A DNA stretch of 64,000 bases from the NCBI RefSeq assembly GCF_024399315.1, contig NZ_CP075170.1, forward strand, positions 3,968,001-4,032,000. Reading direction: 5' to 3'. Origin of the DNA: Chryseobacterium sp. MA9. Its GTDB lineage: Bacteria > Bacteroidota > Bacteroidia > Flavobacteriales > Weeksellaceae. The notes beneath the pieces are model-generated. The model did no database searches. It was not told where the DNA came from and saw nothing but the letters and a program-made list of their open reading frames with translations. Shown here piece by piece: positions 41,691 to 51,015 of this stretch (position 1 is the first letter of the stretch; every line of letters starts with the position of its first letter). The translations under genes were made by a program, and so were the position numbers.

Positions 41691-44060
41691 ATGTATAAAA
41701 TTCTTTTTTTTCTGTGTTTTCCAGTTTTGATTCTTGCCCAGAAACAAAAAATAGGAGGAACAGTTGTGAACACCGAAAACGAAAAGCTTTCATCTGTAAA
41801 GGTGGAAGTGTACAATGCTCAAAATGAATTAATCAAAGAATTAAAAACGGATGAGAATGGGAAGTTTGTACTGGAGAACATAGCAGAGCAGGATGTAAAA
41901 CTGGTTGTTAAAAATCAGGCATATTCTTTATTTGAGGAAAAACTGGATTTGAAAGAACCTAAGCCTCTGAATATCGTTCTTAAAAAGGAATCCCAGGAAA
42001 TAGAAGGAGTGGTAATGACGAAACGAAAACCTTTGGTGAAAAGAAAGGTTGACCGCCTGGAATTTAATGTGGAAAACAGTAATATTTCATCACTCAATGC
42101 CTGGGAAATTTTAAAAAATACACCGAGTGTCACAATAAATAATGATGTACTCGGTGTAAAGGGAAGTACCGGGATTTTAGTGACCATTAATGATAAAAAG
42201 GTAATGCTGACGGGAGATGAGCTTAAAAACCTTCTGGAGAACACACAGGGAGATGATGTAAAATCAGTAGAAGTGATTACCAATCCGCCCGCAAAATATG
42301 AAGCCTCTGGAAGCGCAGTCCTGAATATCGTTCTGAAAAAGAATAAAATTGAAGGCTACCGCGGAATTCTCTCATCCAAATATGTGCAGACACAATATGC
42401 GAAAGGTGTTTTTGGTCTTTCTCAATATTATAAAAAAGATAAACTTTCCATTATGGGAAGCTATTATAAAGGGCTGGGAACGTACTACCGGGAAGGAACA
42501 GATTATGTGAACTATCCGGAAAGCCAAACCCGATGGGTAAGTACAATGAACAGGAAGGATAAAAACAATAACCAGAATACCCTGAATTTTAATGTGGAAT
42601 ATGAATTGGACAGTTTGACCAATGCAAGCCTCAACTACTCAGGGTATTTTTCTCCAAAATCCTTCGGGACTTACAATGTTCCTACACTGATCTATAATAA
42701 TCAGGATATTGTAGAATCTAATTATACCACGATCAACGATCACCGCTCACGCTCCATTAATAATTCTGTAAGTTTTCAGATAGATCGGAAATTCAATAAG
42801 AAAAGCAGTCTCTCATGGATCAGTTATTTTACCGGAAACAACGCCGATAAATACCAGAATGTAATCACCAATCTGAACTTTGCAGGCCAGCTTCCAAAAG
42901 AAGATAACTTCCTTACAAAAAACAAAGCGGATGTTCAGCTATATTCCACGCAATTCGATTATCAATGGAAAGATGATAAGCTGGAGCTTGAATCCGGAGC
43001 AAAATATAGTTTTGTAAAAACAAACAGTAAACTTGATTTCTCTGATAATGAAAATGGAGTACTGCAATACCGACCAGAAAAGAGTAGTATCTTTGATTAT
43101 AAAGAACGCAATTTTGCACTGTATTCTTCATTAGCCTATAACATTGGAAAATGGAATTTTAAAGGAGGGCTTCGGGCGGAAATGACAGATCTTGAAGGAG
43201 TAGTTTCTGAACCTTATGAATTGAATAAAAGCAATTACTGGAAATTTTTCCCCACTTTTTATGTACAATATACCACAGAAAATAAGCAGGAATTTGGTTT
43301 TTCTTATGGGAAAAGAATCAGCAGACCTTCCTATTCATGGTTGAATCCTGCGAAATCTTATTATAATCTGTTTTCATATTATCAGGGAGATCCGAAGTTA
43401 AAAGCAACAATCACCCATAATCTCAATCTTACCTATTCCTGGAAAGACTGGAATCTGGATCTGTATTACCGGAAAGAAATATATCCGTCTATGGAAATCT
43501 CCTATCAGGAACCGAGCACCAATAGTCTCATTTATTATTTTACCAATATTGAAAAAGGAGAAGCTTTCGGACTTAGTCTGTACAAAAACTTTCAGGTCAA
43601 ACCATGGTGGAATATCATCATGTCTGAAAACCTTGAACACAACGAAAATTATTTCAAGGGAACTGACGGAATGCTGTATAAAAATAAAGTCTGGAACTGG
43701 GTCTCCAATATCTCAACAAGCTTTACTCTGGATAAAAACAATGATTGGAAAATGGAAATGGGACATCGCTACTATTCTCCGGGAATACAAGGGACTTTTA
43801 AGATTTCTGCTGTCTGGTCTGCATATTTTGTAATGAACAGAAAGTTCTTTAATAAAAAACTGGAAGCAAGTCTTATATTCACTGATATTTTCAGAACAAC
43901 AGGTCAGAAAGTAAGTACAAAATATGCGAATCAGGATAATTATTTTCTCGATTATACGGATGCGCAAGGCATTTCCTTTTCATTGAAATTCAACTTTGGA
44001 AATCAGTCTGTAAAAAATGCCAAAACAATTAAGAAGACTGCAGAACAAGACAGATTGTAA
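41691..44060 (+). CDS. Outer-membrane beta-barrel protein, TonB-dependent-receptor-like
   Basis: 789 aa with signal peptide (ends PVLILAQ). An N-terminal carboxypeptidase-like regulatory domain (IGGTVVNTENEKLSSVKVEVYNAQNELIKELKTDENGKFVLENI, PLNIVLKK) is followed by a plug-like part (VDRLEFNVENSN, PSVTINNDVLGVKGSTGILVTIND, NPPAKYEASGSAVLNIVLKK) and a long beta barrel. There is no obvious TonB box. This is the 'outer membrane beta-barrel family' layout found beside GLPGLI genes. The substrate is unknown. It has its own promoter with TTAACC operators. Confidence 0.9.
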   Translation: MYKILFFLCFPVLILAQKQKIGGTVVNTENEKLSSVKVEVYNAQNELIKELKTDENGKFVLENIAEQDVKLVVKNQAYSLFEEKLDLKEPKPLNIVLKKESQEIEGVVMTKRKPLVKRKVDRLEFNVENSNISSLNAWEILKNTPSVTINNDVLGVKGSTGILVTINDKKVMLTGDELKNLLENTQGDDVKSVEVITNPPAKYEASGSAVLNIVLKKNKIEGYRGILSSKYVQTQYAKGVFGLSQYYKKDKLSIMGSYYKGLGTYYREGTDYVNYPESQTRWVSTMNRKDKNNNQNTLNFNVEYELDSLTNASLNYSGYFSPKSFGTYNVPTLIYNNQDIVESNYTTINDHRSRSINNSVSFQIDRKFNKKSSLSWISYFTGNNADKYQNVITNLNFAGQLPKEDNFLTKNKADVQLYSTQFDYQWKDDKLELESGAKYSFVKTNSKLDFSDNENGVLQYRPEKSSIFDYKERNFALYSSLAYNIGKWNFKGGLRAEMTDLEGVVSEPYELNKSNYWKFFPTFYVQYTTENKQEFGFSYGKRISRPSYSWLNPAKSYYNLFSYYQGDPKLKATITHNLNLTYSWKDWNLDLYYRKEIYPSMEISYQEPSTNSLIYYFTNIEKGEAFGLSLYKNFQVKPWWNIIMSENLEHNENYFKGTDGMLYKNKVWNWVSNISTSFTLDKNNDWKMEMGHRYYSPGIQGTFKISAVWSAYFVMNRKFFNKKLEASLIFTDIFRTTGQKVSTKYANQDNYFLDYTDAQGISFSLKFNFGNQSVKNAKTIKKTAEQDRL

Positions 44061-44134
44061 AATAATTTACTATAAAACTAATTACAATAAAATATTATTA
44101 CAAAAGAAATGATTCCTTGATGTCACATTTTCGC

Positions 44135-44142
44135 TATTTTTG
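44135..44142 (+). promoter_or_regulatory. -7 element of the second M1 gene
   Basis: TATTTTTG, a perfect TAnnTTTG; a TTG at 44117-44119 is 15 nt upstream, a little close. It overlaps the open frame before 44167, so translation should begin at 44167. Confidence 0.5.
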
Positions 44143-44166
44143 ATACCTATCTTTAAAAAGGTCGTT

Positions 44167-46032
44167 ATGAAGAAAATTTTTTCCGGGATGCTGATAGCAG
44201 TTTCTTTACTGCAATTGTCAGCTCAGGAATTGTATATGCCGAGGAATATAAAAAAAGCATATGAAAATGGGACCCGTGATATCTCCGGAGCGCCAGGTAA
44301 AAACTATTGGCAGAATAAAGGAACATATAATGTGGATGTGAAGGTGGATGCCAATACAAAAATGGTTTCCGGAAAAGAAACAATTGTCTATACGAACAAC
44401 AGCCCGGATAGTCTGAATGAACTGGCTATACGTTTTGTGAATAACCTTCATAAACCACAGTCGCCAAGATCAGGATTTGTGTCTAAAGATTTCCTTTCAT
44501 CCGGACTGAAAATTAAGTCTTTTACTGTAAACAGTGTAAAATATGAGATCAACAGTGACGATTGGAGTACCGTTGAAAAAGTAAAATTAAAAACAGCTTT
44601 AAAGTCTAAATCAAAAGCTGAAGTAAAAATTGAATGGGAATATCCGCTTTCAGTACAAAGTGGGAGAGAAGGGCAGATAGATCCTGAAACATTCTATGTA
44701 GCCTATTCTTTTCCAAGAATTTCTGTATATGATGATTACAACGGGTGGGATATGCTTCCACACTCAGACAGACAGGAGTTTTATAACGACTTCAATGATT
44801 ATAGTTTTGCCATCACCGCACCAAAGAATTTTGTAGTTTGGGCAACAGGAGATTTCCTGAACCCGGAAGCAGTGCTTCAGCCGGAATATTTAAAAAGATA
44901 TAAAGCTTCCTTGAAAAGTGATAAGCTGATGCATATTGCTACAGAGCAGGAAATGATGTCTGGAAAAGTAACAAAGCAGAATAAGTGGAATATCTGGAAG
45001 TTTAAAGCCAGCCACATCACAGATTTTTGTTTTGCAATGAGTAACCATTATGTGTGGGATGCGGCAAGTGTTCAGTTAAAATCAAAAAGAGCAAGCATTC
45101 AGGCAGGATATAAAAATGGTGCGAAAGATTTTGAGCACTATGTAGACTGGATGCGTTATAACCTTGATTGGTTCTCGAAAAACTGGCCTGGAGTAGAATA
45201 TCCTTACAACGTAATGACGGCTATCCAGGGTTATGCAGATATGGAATATCCTATGATGATTAATGATACCAGTATTCCTGATGATCTTAAAGATGCAAGG
45301 CTTACAGCAGACCATGAAATTGCCCATACCTATTTCCCTTTTTATATGGGAATCAATGAAACAAGGTATGCATTTATGGATGAAGGCTGGGCTACCACCC
45401 TAGAATATCTTATAGGAATTGATGAAAACGGAGAAGATGCAGCCAAAGAATTTTATAAAAACTTCCGTGTTAAAAGATGGATCAATGATCCTTCAGCAGA
45501 ACAGGATCAGCCGGTGATTACGATGAGTACACAGGTGAGCGGTTCAGGATATGGAAACAATTCTTATGTGAAAGCCTCTTTGTCTTACCTGGCCTTGAAA
45601 GATTATTTAGGAGACGAACTGTTCAAAAAATCATTACATCATTATATGGATAACTGGAACGGAAAGCATCCGGTTCCATGGGATTATTTTAACTCTATGA
45701 ATACCGGGTCTGGGAAAAATCTGAACTGGTTCTTCCAAAATTGGTTTTATACCAATAATTATATTGATTTAAAAGTAACAGGTGCATCGCAGATTAATGA
45801 TATGCTTACTGTAAACATAGCAAATGTAGGCGGATTTGCAATTCCGTTTGATGCTCTATTATCTTATGAAGATGGTACTACAGAAAAACTGCATTTCTCT
45901 CCTTCTGTTTGGGAAAAAGATCAGAAACTTACCGATCTTGTGATTCCTATTAAGAAGAAAGTAAAATCTGTAAAGCTGGATGGAGATCTGTTTATGGATT
46001 ATACCCCGGAAAATAACCAGAAAAACTTATAA
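44167..46032 (+). CDS. Secreted M1-family metallopeptidase (paralog B)
   Basis: 621 aa from the ATG at 44167, giving a signal peptide (MKKIFSGMLIAVSLLQLSAQ). Same layout as the M1 gene at 31723: GAPGKNYWQNKGTYNVDV matches [18 protein letters not shown] there, and YTNNSPDSLNELAIRFV matches [16 protein letters not shown]. The Zn site reads LTADHEIAHTYFPFY with FMDEGWATTLEY supplying the second Glu, and the Met-Glu-Tyr anchor is DMEYPMMIND. Paralogs diverged in the active-site surroundings (HEIAH against HEFGH), so they may differ in substrate. Confidence 0.92.
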   Translation: MKKIFSGMLIAVSLLQLSAQELYMPRNIKKAYENGTRDISGAPGKNYWQNKGTYNVDVKVDANTKMVSGKETIVYTNNSPDSLNELAIRFVNNLHKPQSPRSGFVSKDFLSSGLKIKSFTVNSVKYEINSDDWSTVEKVKLKTALKSKSKAEVKIEWEYPLSVQSGREGQIDPETFYVAYSFPRISVYDDYNGWDMLPHSDRQEFYNDFNDYSFAITAPKNFVVWATGDFLNPEAVLQPEYLKRYKASLKSDKLMHIATEQEMMSGKVTKQNKWNIWKFKASHITDFCFAMSNHYVWDAASVQLKSKRASIQAGYKNGAKDFEHYVDWMRYNLDWFSKNWPGVEYPYNVMTAIQGYADMEYPMMINDTSIPDDLKDARLTADHEIAHTYFPFYMGINETRYAFMDEGWATTLEYLIGIDENGEDAAKEFYKNFRVKRWINDPSAEQDQPVITMSTQVSGSGYGNNSYVKASLSYLALKDYLGDELFKKSLHHYMDNWNGKHPVPWDYFNSMNTGSGKNLNWFFQNWFYTNNYIDLKVTGASQINDMLTVNIANVGGFAIPFDALLSYEDGTTEKLHFSPSVWEKDQKLTDLVIPIKKKVKSVKLDGDLFMDYTPENNQKNL

Positions 46033-46035
46033 AGT

Positions 46036-46075
46036 AAAAGCCTTCAGATCCTGAAGGCTTTTGTATTTTTAAAAA
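46036..46075. terminator. Bidirectional intrinsic terminator
   Basis: Perfect 12-bp stem AAAAGCCTTCAG (46036-46047) and CTGAAGGCTTTT (46051-46062) closing on ATC, between convergent M1 and PAP2 genes. Confidence 0.88.
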
Positions 46076-47478
46076 TAGGCGGTTAATCTTAAACCTAACG
46101 TAATATAATTGATTTTTTCTTTAGCAATCAAGTTGTTAAGTTCCTGATCCAGCTCCGCACTTTCCTTAATCTCATCACTGAAGTAATAACGGATCGTAGA
46201 GTTGATCTGATTGTAATCTGTATAGAAAGTAAGTCCCAATCCCGGATTGAACTTGTAGGTCATAGCAGCTCCTGTGTTCCAGCGGAAAGCAGGTTTGGGC
46301 TTATACCGGGCTATCTGAAGCTCGTGATTAGGAGCGTCAATATCATTTCCTTTTACAAATACTTTTCCACTGGCAGTAGCAGCATATCCTCCGGTAAGCT
46401 TTAAAGTAAGTTGCCATTTATCTGAGAATTCATGGGAAAAATAAGGCCCAATGCCTGCAGCCAGGAAACCCATGGATTGTGTTTTAATTTCATGGTCTCC
46501 AAAATCCTGCTCGTCATCAAAGGTTATTCTTTGGGATTTAATAGGGAAGCTGCTGAAGGCTATATCAGCACCTACACCCCATTTTTTTGAAAAAAAATAA
46601 GCTCCCTCCAATCCGCCTTCAAAACCTATCTGTTTTTTATCATCCAATTCAGATTCTCTCAGGAAATTGGTTGTACCTAGTGCAGTACCCATCTTCAGGG
46701 CGAGAAAAGAAGGATAATCGTTTCCTTGTATTCTGGATAAGATGCTTAGATTATCTCCCTTATTTTTATAAATTTTATCAATAAAAAAATACCCCAGTTC
46801 GGTTGATATAATTCCGATACCAGCCCCGGCAAGAATATCCGGAACCCAGTGTCTGTTATTTAAATTTCGGCCAAGTCCGGTAATGGCGGCAGAACCATAC
46901 CCTGCAATACTGTAGGCTGGGTTTACCATACCATATTCTTTATGTAGAAAACTTGCATTGGTAAAAGCCATTGCAGCATGTCCTGATGGAAATGAATTAT
47001 TTTTGGATCCATCTGGACGTTCAACTTTTGTCGTATATTTAATAGAATTCACTAAAATAGCCATGATGGCTAAACTTGTACCATAAGATAAGGTTGCTCT
47101 TCCAATATTATTCCGGCCCTTTACACCTGCCAGTTTTAATCCGTAAACAGTTGCTGCCGGAGCATACTGAAGATAATCATCAAATTTGACTTTGAAATTG
47201 GGAAGGTATCGGTTTCTTACCTCGCGGATATTCTCTTTCTCTCCCCATGTTGCAGCAGCGGCAGTAAAAAGAATGGCCGGAGCCACTGATTTTTTCACCC
47301 ATTCTTTTTTGAAAAAAGGAGTCTTCTCCTGAATAGCATAACCGGAATTTATTAATGTGAGATCTTCCTTGAGATTCCTGACCTGGATAGTATCCTGTGT
47401 TTTAATTTTGATTGTATCCTGAGCTTTAATACAATATAAATGCAATAGTATTCCTGATGCTAATGCGAATTTTTTCAT
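46069..47478 (-). CDS. PAP2-family phosphatase fused to an outer-membrane beta-barrel
   Basis: 469 aa with a signal-like N-terminus. About residues 55-240 are a PAP2 acid-phosphatase fold: KYTTKVERPDGS (C1), NSFPSGHAAMAF (C2) and GRNLNNRHWVPDILAG (C3, with Gly replacing the usual Ser). The rest (about 250-469) is made of alternating aromatic/polar strands ending in a terminal Phe (YITLGLRLTAYF), typical of an outer-membrane beta barrel. PAP2 enzymes remove phosphate from lipid phosphates such as undecaprenyl pyrophosphate or lipid A. The fusion would put the activity at the outer membrane; this is inference. Confidence 0.85.
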   Translation of the reverse strand: MKKFALASGILLHLYCIKAQDTIKIKTQDTIQVRNLKEDLTLINSGYAIQEKTPFFKKEWVKKSVAPAILFTAAAATWGEKENIREVRNRYLPNFKVKFDDYLQYAPAATVYGLKLAGVKGRNNIGRATLSYGTSLAIMAILVNSIKYTTKVERPDGSKNNSFPSGHAAMAFTNASFLHKEYGMVNPAYSIAGYGSAAITGLGRNLNNRHWVPDILAGAGIGIISTELGYFFIDKIYKNKGDNLSILSRIQGNDYPSFLALKMGTALGTTNFLRESELDDKKQIGFEGGLEGAYFFSKKWGVGADIAFSSFPIKSQRITFDDEQDFGDHEIKTQSMGFLAAGIGPYFSHEFSDKWQLTLKLTGGYAATASGKVFVKGNDIDAPNHELQIARYKPKPAFRWNTGAAMTYKFNPGLGLTFYTDYNQINSTIRYYFSDEIKESAELDQELNNLIAKEKINYITLGLRLTAYF

Positions 47479-47515
47479 CGTAATGGTGCTGAAATTTAAG
47501 TCACGTAAAAATATT

Positions 47516-47550
47516 AAAAAAATCTATCCCAAAAATTGAGATAGACTATT
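47516..47550 (-). terminator. Probable terminator of the first M43 gene
   Basis: TCTATC (47523-47528) pairs with GATAGA (47540-47545), with an A tract that reads as a T tract on the minus strand. It is an imperfect cousin of the palindrome at 49067-49102 behind the paralog. Confidence 0.55.
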
Positions 47551-47585
47551 TTAATGTTTTTATAATATTTCAACTATGTTGTTGA

Positions 47586-48599
47586 TTATCTTAAGCCAGA
47601 TCTTGGTCCGGATGCTGCTACTACAGCCTGCATTCTTGTTTTTTGGTTAGCAGAGAACATTACCATAGATTTGTCATCCACATAATCCATATAGTTCATA
47701 AACATCTGAGAACGGCTTACCCCGCCACAAACTCTGTTCAGAGGATAGGTAGGATTCCCATAGTTAGGGCCTGGAGACACTGGTGTATCATTAGAGTAAT
47801 CTGTCTGACAGCCTGTATCGGAAGATCCCCATAGGTGTGGAAGGTTTAGGTAATGCCCTACTTCATGGGTTACTGTTCTTCCTAAGTTGAACGGAGCAGA
47901 AGCACCGGTTTTTCCTATATATTGGTATCCTATTACAAGACCATCATACCACTGTCCTGCATTTTCCGGGTAATAAGCATAGCCTAAAGTTCCAGGCTGG
48001 TTGTTTTCGTCAAGAATTGAATTGACAACCCATATATTCATATTTTTAGTCACATCAGTTGCATCAATACCACCTGTGCTCGCTTTTTTCATTTGTTCAA
48101 GATCAGATCTCCAGCCTGTTTTTGTACTCTGTTTACGGTTGGTAGCTACTAATTTGAAACGGATTTTTACATCTCCCGCTGCTGAAGGTTGAAATGCCGA
48201 AGGAATTTTATTAATGTCAGAATTGGTAGCACCATAATCAGCATTCAATACAGCAATTTGTTCTGCGATTCTTGCATCGGAAACATTTTGAGCGGAAGTG
48301 TTATAAATTACGTTAAAAACTACTGGAATTTCAACGGTTCCATCTGCCAGAACTTTTCCTAATTTAAGGTTTTCTGCAAATTTTTCAGTACCGAATTCAA
48401 TGTCTGCCATTTTTTGTTTTAGTGCAGGATTTTTCAGAAGCATTGCTTGTCTTATTCCTTCCGAAGGACAGCTTCTTTTAAGAGCGCTTGGAACAGACGA
48501 TTCCTGATCCAGAGGCGTTTCATTTTGATTGGATAAGTTGTCGGTGTTACATGCCGACATAAAGCCCAGAACAAGGGCTCCAAATAGGAATTTTTTCAT
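47586..48599 (-). CDS. M43-type zinc metalloprotease lipoprotein (paralog 1)
   Basis: 337 aa from the ATG at 48599; the open frame upstream lies in a promoter region conserved with the paralog. Leader MKKFLFGALVLGFMSACN gives a lipobox Cys. A pro-like region with CPSEGIRQAMLLKNPAL is followed by a metzincin domain: VVFNVIYNTSAQNVSDARIAEQIAVLNADYG, the Zn motif HEVGHYLNLPHLWG (HExxHxxxxxH), and a Met-turn in FMNYMDYVDD. This is the pappalysin-like M43B pattern of secreted flavobacterial proteases such as ulilysin-type enzymes. Surface or periplasmic protein. Tandem with the next gene. Confidence 0.9.
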   Translation of the reverse strand: MKKFLFGALVLGFMSACNTDNLSNQNETPLDQESSVPSALKRSCPSEGIRQAMLLKNPALKQKMADIEFGTEKFAENLKLGKVLADGTVEIPVVFNVIYNTSAQNVSDARIAEQIAVLNADYGATNSDINKIPSAFQPSAAGDVKIRFKLVATNRKQSTKTGWRSDLEQMKKASTGGIDATDVTKNMNIWVVNSILDENNQPGTLGYAYYPENAGQWYDGLVIGYQYIGKTGASAPFNLGRTVTHEVGHYLNLPHLWGSSDTGCQTDYSNDTPVSPGPNYGNPTYPLNRVCGGVSRSQMFMNYMDYVDDKSMVMFSANQKTRMQAVVAASGPRSGLR

Positions 48600-48629
48600 A
48601 TCGTTATAATATAATTTGGTTGTGGAGGT

Positions 48630-48800
48630 GAAATTATAGTATTTAAAATTGATATGCAAGTTATTTTATAAAATAATTGACAAATGCTTACGTAATAAGT
48701 ATTTTGATTAGTGTTGTCGTAAAACAATTGCGTTTATTTTGAATTTTAATTAATTTTAATTAATTGTTTTATATTTCACGTTTAAGTGTATTTTTAAAAG
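48630..48800 (-). promoter_or_regulatory. Conserved upstream region of M43 paralog 1
   Basis: GAAATTATAGTATTTAAAAT with GATATGCAA behind it, and a block CGTTTAAGTGTATTTTTAAA about 130 bp further, both recur before paralog 2 (50150-50185 and 50332-50354). The promoter and its upstream flank were duplicated with the gene. No perfect TAnnTTTG is present in either. Confidence 0.5.
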
Positions 48801-49066
48801 TAAATAATTTTATATTTTCTTATGATTTGTAGAATATTTTTTATAATAAATCAATCTGTAATACAATCTTAAATGCGAGGGATAAGATGCGGATTTTCTG
48901 TTCGATTTCTTTTTTATGCTTTTTCCCTAATAATATGTTCTGAATGAAAGCTTACAAAAACCTGAATACTTATGTTTTGAAAAGGGCCCAAGTTAAATGT
49001 AATGGTTTTCTTATTTTAACACTCATTTTTATCGTTTGTTCCTAAAAACCGAACGGGAATAGGTAT

Positions 49067-49102
49067 AAAAAAATCTATCCCAAATTTGGGATAGATTTTT
49101 TT
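49067..49102 (-). terminator. Perfect 36-nt palindromic terminator of M43 paralog 2
   Basis: The 18 bases 49067-49084 are the exact reverse complement of 49085-49102, from a poly-A start through TCTATCCC to a poly-T end. As RNA it forms a hairpin with a minimal loop and a U tract on either strand. Confidence 0.8.
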
Positions 49103-49122
49103 ATATAATTTAAAAATATGTA

Positions 49123-50127
49123 TTAATAAACTCTTAATCCTGATCTTGCGCCAGAAGAGGCTACTACAGACTGCATTCTTGTTTTTTGCCCTGAAGAGAA
49201 CATAAACATAGCTGCATCATCTACATAATCCATGTAGTTCATAAACATTACAGATCTTTGTACACCACTGCAAGTATTGTATAGAGGGTAAGAAGGTTTT
49301 CCGTAATTCGCTGTAGTTTGTGTAGGAGTATCGCTTACCAGGTCGTTTCCGCAATTAGCATCTCCCCAGATGTGTCTTAAGTTTAAATAGTGGCCTACTT
49401 CATGTGTTGCGGTTCTTCCAAGATTGAAAGGTGAAGATGCACCGGTTTTTCCAAAATAAGGAGCACCAATTACAACACCGTCATTCCATAATCCAGCAGA
49501 TTCCGGGAAAGTAGCATATCCAAGAATTGTACGGCCTTGGCTTGTCATTTTCCCTACGATCCAAATATTTAGGTAATTGGTAGGATTAGTAGCATCAATT
49601 CCTCCTTTGGATGCTTTTTTCATATCATCATTAGTAGCCCAGCTTGTTTTTGTGGTGGATTTTCTAATGGTATTTACCAGTCTGAATTTTACTTTTGTAT
49701 CACCAGAACTTACAGGTTGAAATTCGGTGGGTATTTTGTTTGCATCACTGTTGGTGCCAGAATAGTCAGCATTCAATACTGCAATCTGTTCAGCGATTCT
49801 TGCATCAGAAACATTTTCTGCTGTAGTTTTGTATACTACATTTACAATGACAGGGATTTCTACCGTCCCATCGGCAAGAACTTTTCCAACTTTCAGATCA
49901 TTTGCGAATTTTTCTGTATTGGTTTCCAACGCGGAAAACCTTTGTTGAAGTTCAGGACTTTTTTTCAATGCTTCCTGTCTAATTTCTTCAGAAGCACAGC
50001 CTCTTTGGGCTAGCCCTGCAGTAGTTGCTGCTTCGTCGGTTGTGTTTTCGTTTTGATTGGTAATGCTGTCATTGTTACATGCAGCCATTAAACTGAGCAT
50101 AAGAGCTCCAAATAATAGTTTTTTCAT
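49123..50127 (-). CDS. M43-type zinc metalloprotease lipoprotein (paralog 2)
   Basis: 334 aa. Leader MKKLLFGALMLSLMAACN with lipobox Cys. Same plan as paralog 1: CASEEIRQEALKKSPEL, IPVIVNVVYKTTAENVSDARIAEQIAVLNADYS, Zn motif HEVGHYLNLRHIWGD, and FMNYMDYVDDAAMFMFSSGQKTRMQ. It differs from paralog 1 most in the pro-region and in loops. Tandem duplication including upstream DNA and terminator. Both are likely secreted proteases on the cell surface. Confidence 0.9.
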   Translation of the reverse strand: MKKLLFGALMLSLMAACNNDSITNQNENTTDEAATTAGLAQRGCASEEIRQEALKKSPELQQRFSALETNTEKFANDLKVGKVLADGTVEIPVIVNVVYKTTAENVSDARIAEQIAVLNADYSGTNSDANKIPTEFQPVSSGDTKVKFRLVNTIRKSTTKTSWATNDDMKKASKGGIDATNPTNYLNIWIVGKMTSQGRTILGYATFPESAGLWNDGVVIGAPYFGKTGASSPFNLGRTATHEVGHYLNLRHIWGDANCGNDLVSDTPTQTTANYGKPSYPLYNTCSGVQRSVMFMNYMDYVDDAAMFMFSSGQKTRMQSVVASSGARSGLRVY

Positions 50128-50149
50128 ATCAAAATCATTTAGGTTGAGG

Positions 50150-50354
50150 ATGTGAAATTATATTATTTAAAATTGATATGCAAATGTTTTTCTTATTTCT
50201 TTGTAAAATGTATAATTATTTTGTTGTTTAGTTGGTTATAGTTTAATATTATTTGCAAGTTGTTGAATTTTAATCAATATTATAAAATGTGTTATTTTTT
50301 TTTGTTTTTGATTGATTTTTATGAATACTTTTCGTTTAAATTTATTTTTAAAAG
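50150..50354 (-). promoter_or_regulatory. Conserved upstream region of M43 paralog 2
   Basis: GAAATTATATTATTTAAAAT, GATATGCAA and CGTTTAAATTTATTTTTAAA match the blocks before paralog 1. This makes up most of the 246-bp gap before the response regulator gene. Confidence 0.5.
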
Positions 50355-50373
50355 ATTTTTTTTATGATGAATT

Positions 50374-51015
50374 TTAGTTTGCAAAGCCATTTTTAATAGC
50401 AAAAACAGCGAGCCCGACACGGGTTTTCAAATCCAACTTTTCACAAAGCTGATCGCGATAGCTTTCCACTGTTCTTGGGCTGCAGCACATTCTGTCCGCA
50501 ATTTCCTTATAGCTGAGTTCTGTTACGGTGTATTTAAGAAATTCTTTTTCTCTGTCGGAAATTCGTATGGCTATTTCAGCTTCTGTTTCTTTATTAAGAT
50601 TAGAGAAAATAATTTTAGAAGCCCAGTCCGGATAAAAGAAGCCATCACTGCTCAATCGGGTAAGTGCTGTTTCCAGATCTTTTGGGTGGGTATTTTTTAG
50701 AAGGTAACCTTTTGCTCCGCTTTTGATCATCTTGATCACACTGTTGTCGTCGCCCTGCATACTAAGCGCCATAATCTTAATGGCAGGATGATTTTTTGTA
50801 AGCCAGGCAGCGGTTTCAAAGCCGTCCATAATGGGCATACTGATATCCAAAAGAATGATGTCCGGAATGGTATTTCCTTCTTCAATTTTTTGGATGAGGT
50901 CTTTTCCGTTTTCGCATACATAGATCACTTCAAACTCGTTGAAATTACCAATAATGCCTTCCAGGGCTTTTGCAATAAGTATATGGTCGTCAACAATTAC
51001 AATAGATTTCTTCAT
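50374..51015 (-). CDS. LuxR/NarL-type response regulator
   Basis: 213 aa. Receiver with IVDDHILIAKAL, DIILLDISMPIMDGFE (phospho-Asp) and KNTHPKDLE. DNA-binding domain LuxR-type: ISDREKEFLKYTVTELSYKEIADRMCCSPRTVESYRDQLCEKLDLKTRVGLAVFAIKNGF. Overlaps its kinase gene by 4 bp. It is the last gene of a run that starts with a small secreted-type peptide and a membrane protein; what it controls is not visible. Confidence 0.93.
   Translation of the reverse strand: MKKSIVIVDDHILIAKALEGIIGNFNEFEVIYVCENGKDLIQKIEEGNTIPDIILLDISMPIMDGFETAAWLTKNHPAIKIMALSMQGDDNSVIKMIKSGAKGYLLKNTHPKDLETALTRLSSDGFFYPDWASKIIFSNLNKETEAEIAIRISDREKEFLKYTVTELSYKEIADRMCCSPRTVESYRDQLCEKLDLKTRVGLAVFAIKNGFAN

Larger units (their letters stand above)
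48600..49122. other. 523-bp AT-rich intergenic region between the M43 genes
   Basis: No gene seen. It holds the upstream region of the first M43 gene (conserved with the paralog: blocks at 48630-48660 and 48779-48800) and, from 49067, the palindromic terminator of the second. The rest is AT-rich sequence with tandem TTTTAATTAA runs near 48740-48760. Confidence 0.65.
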
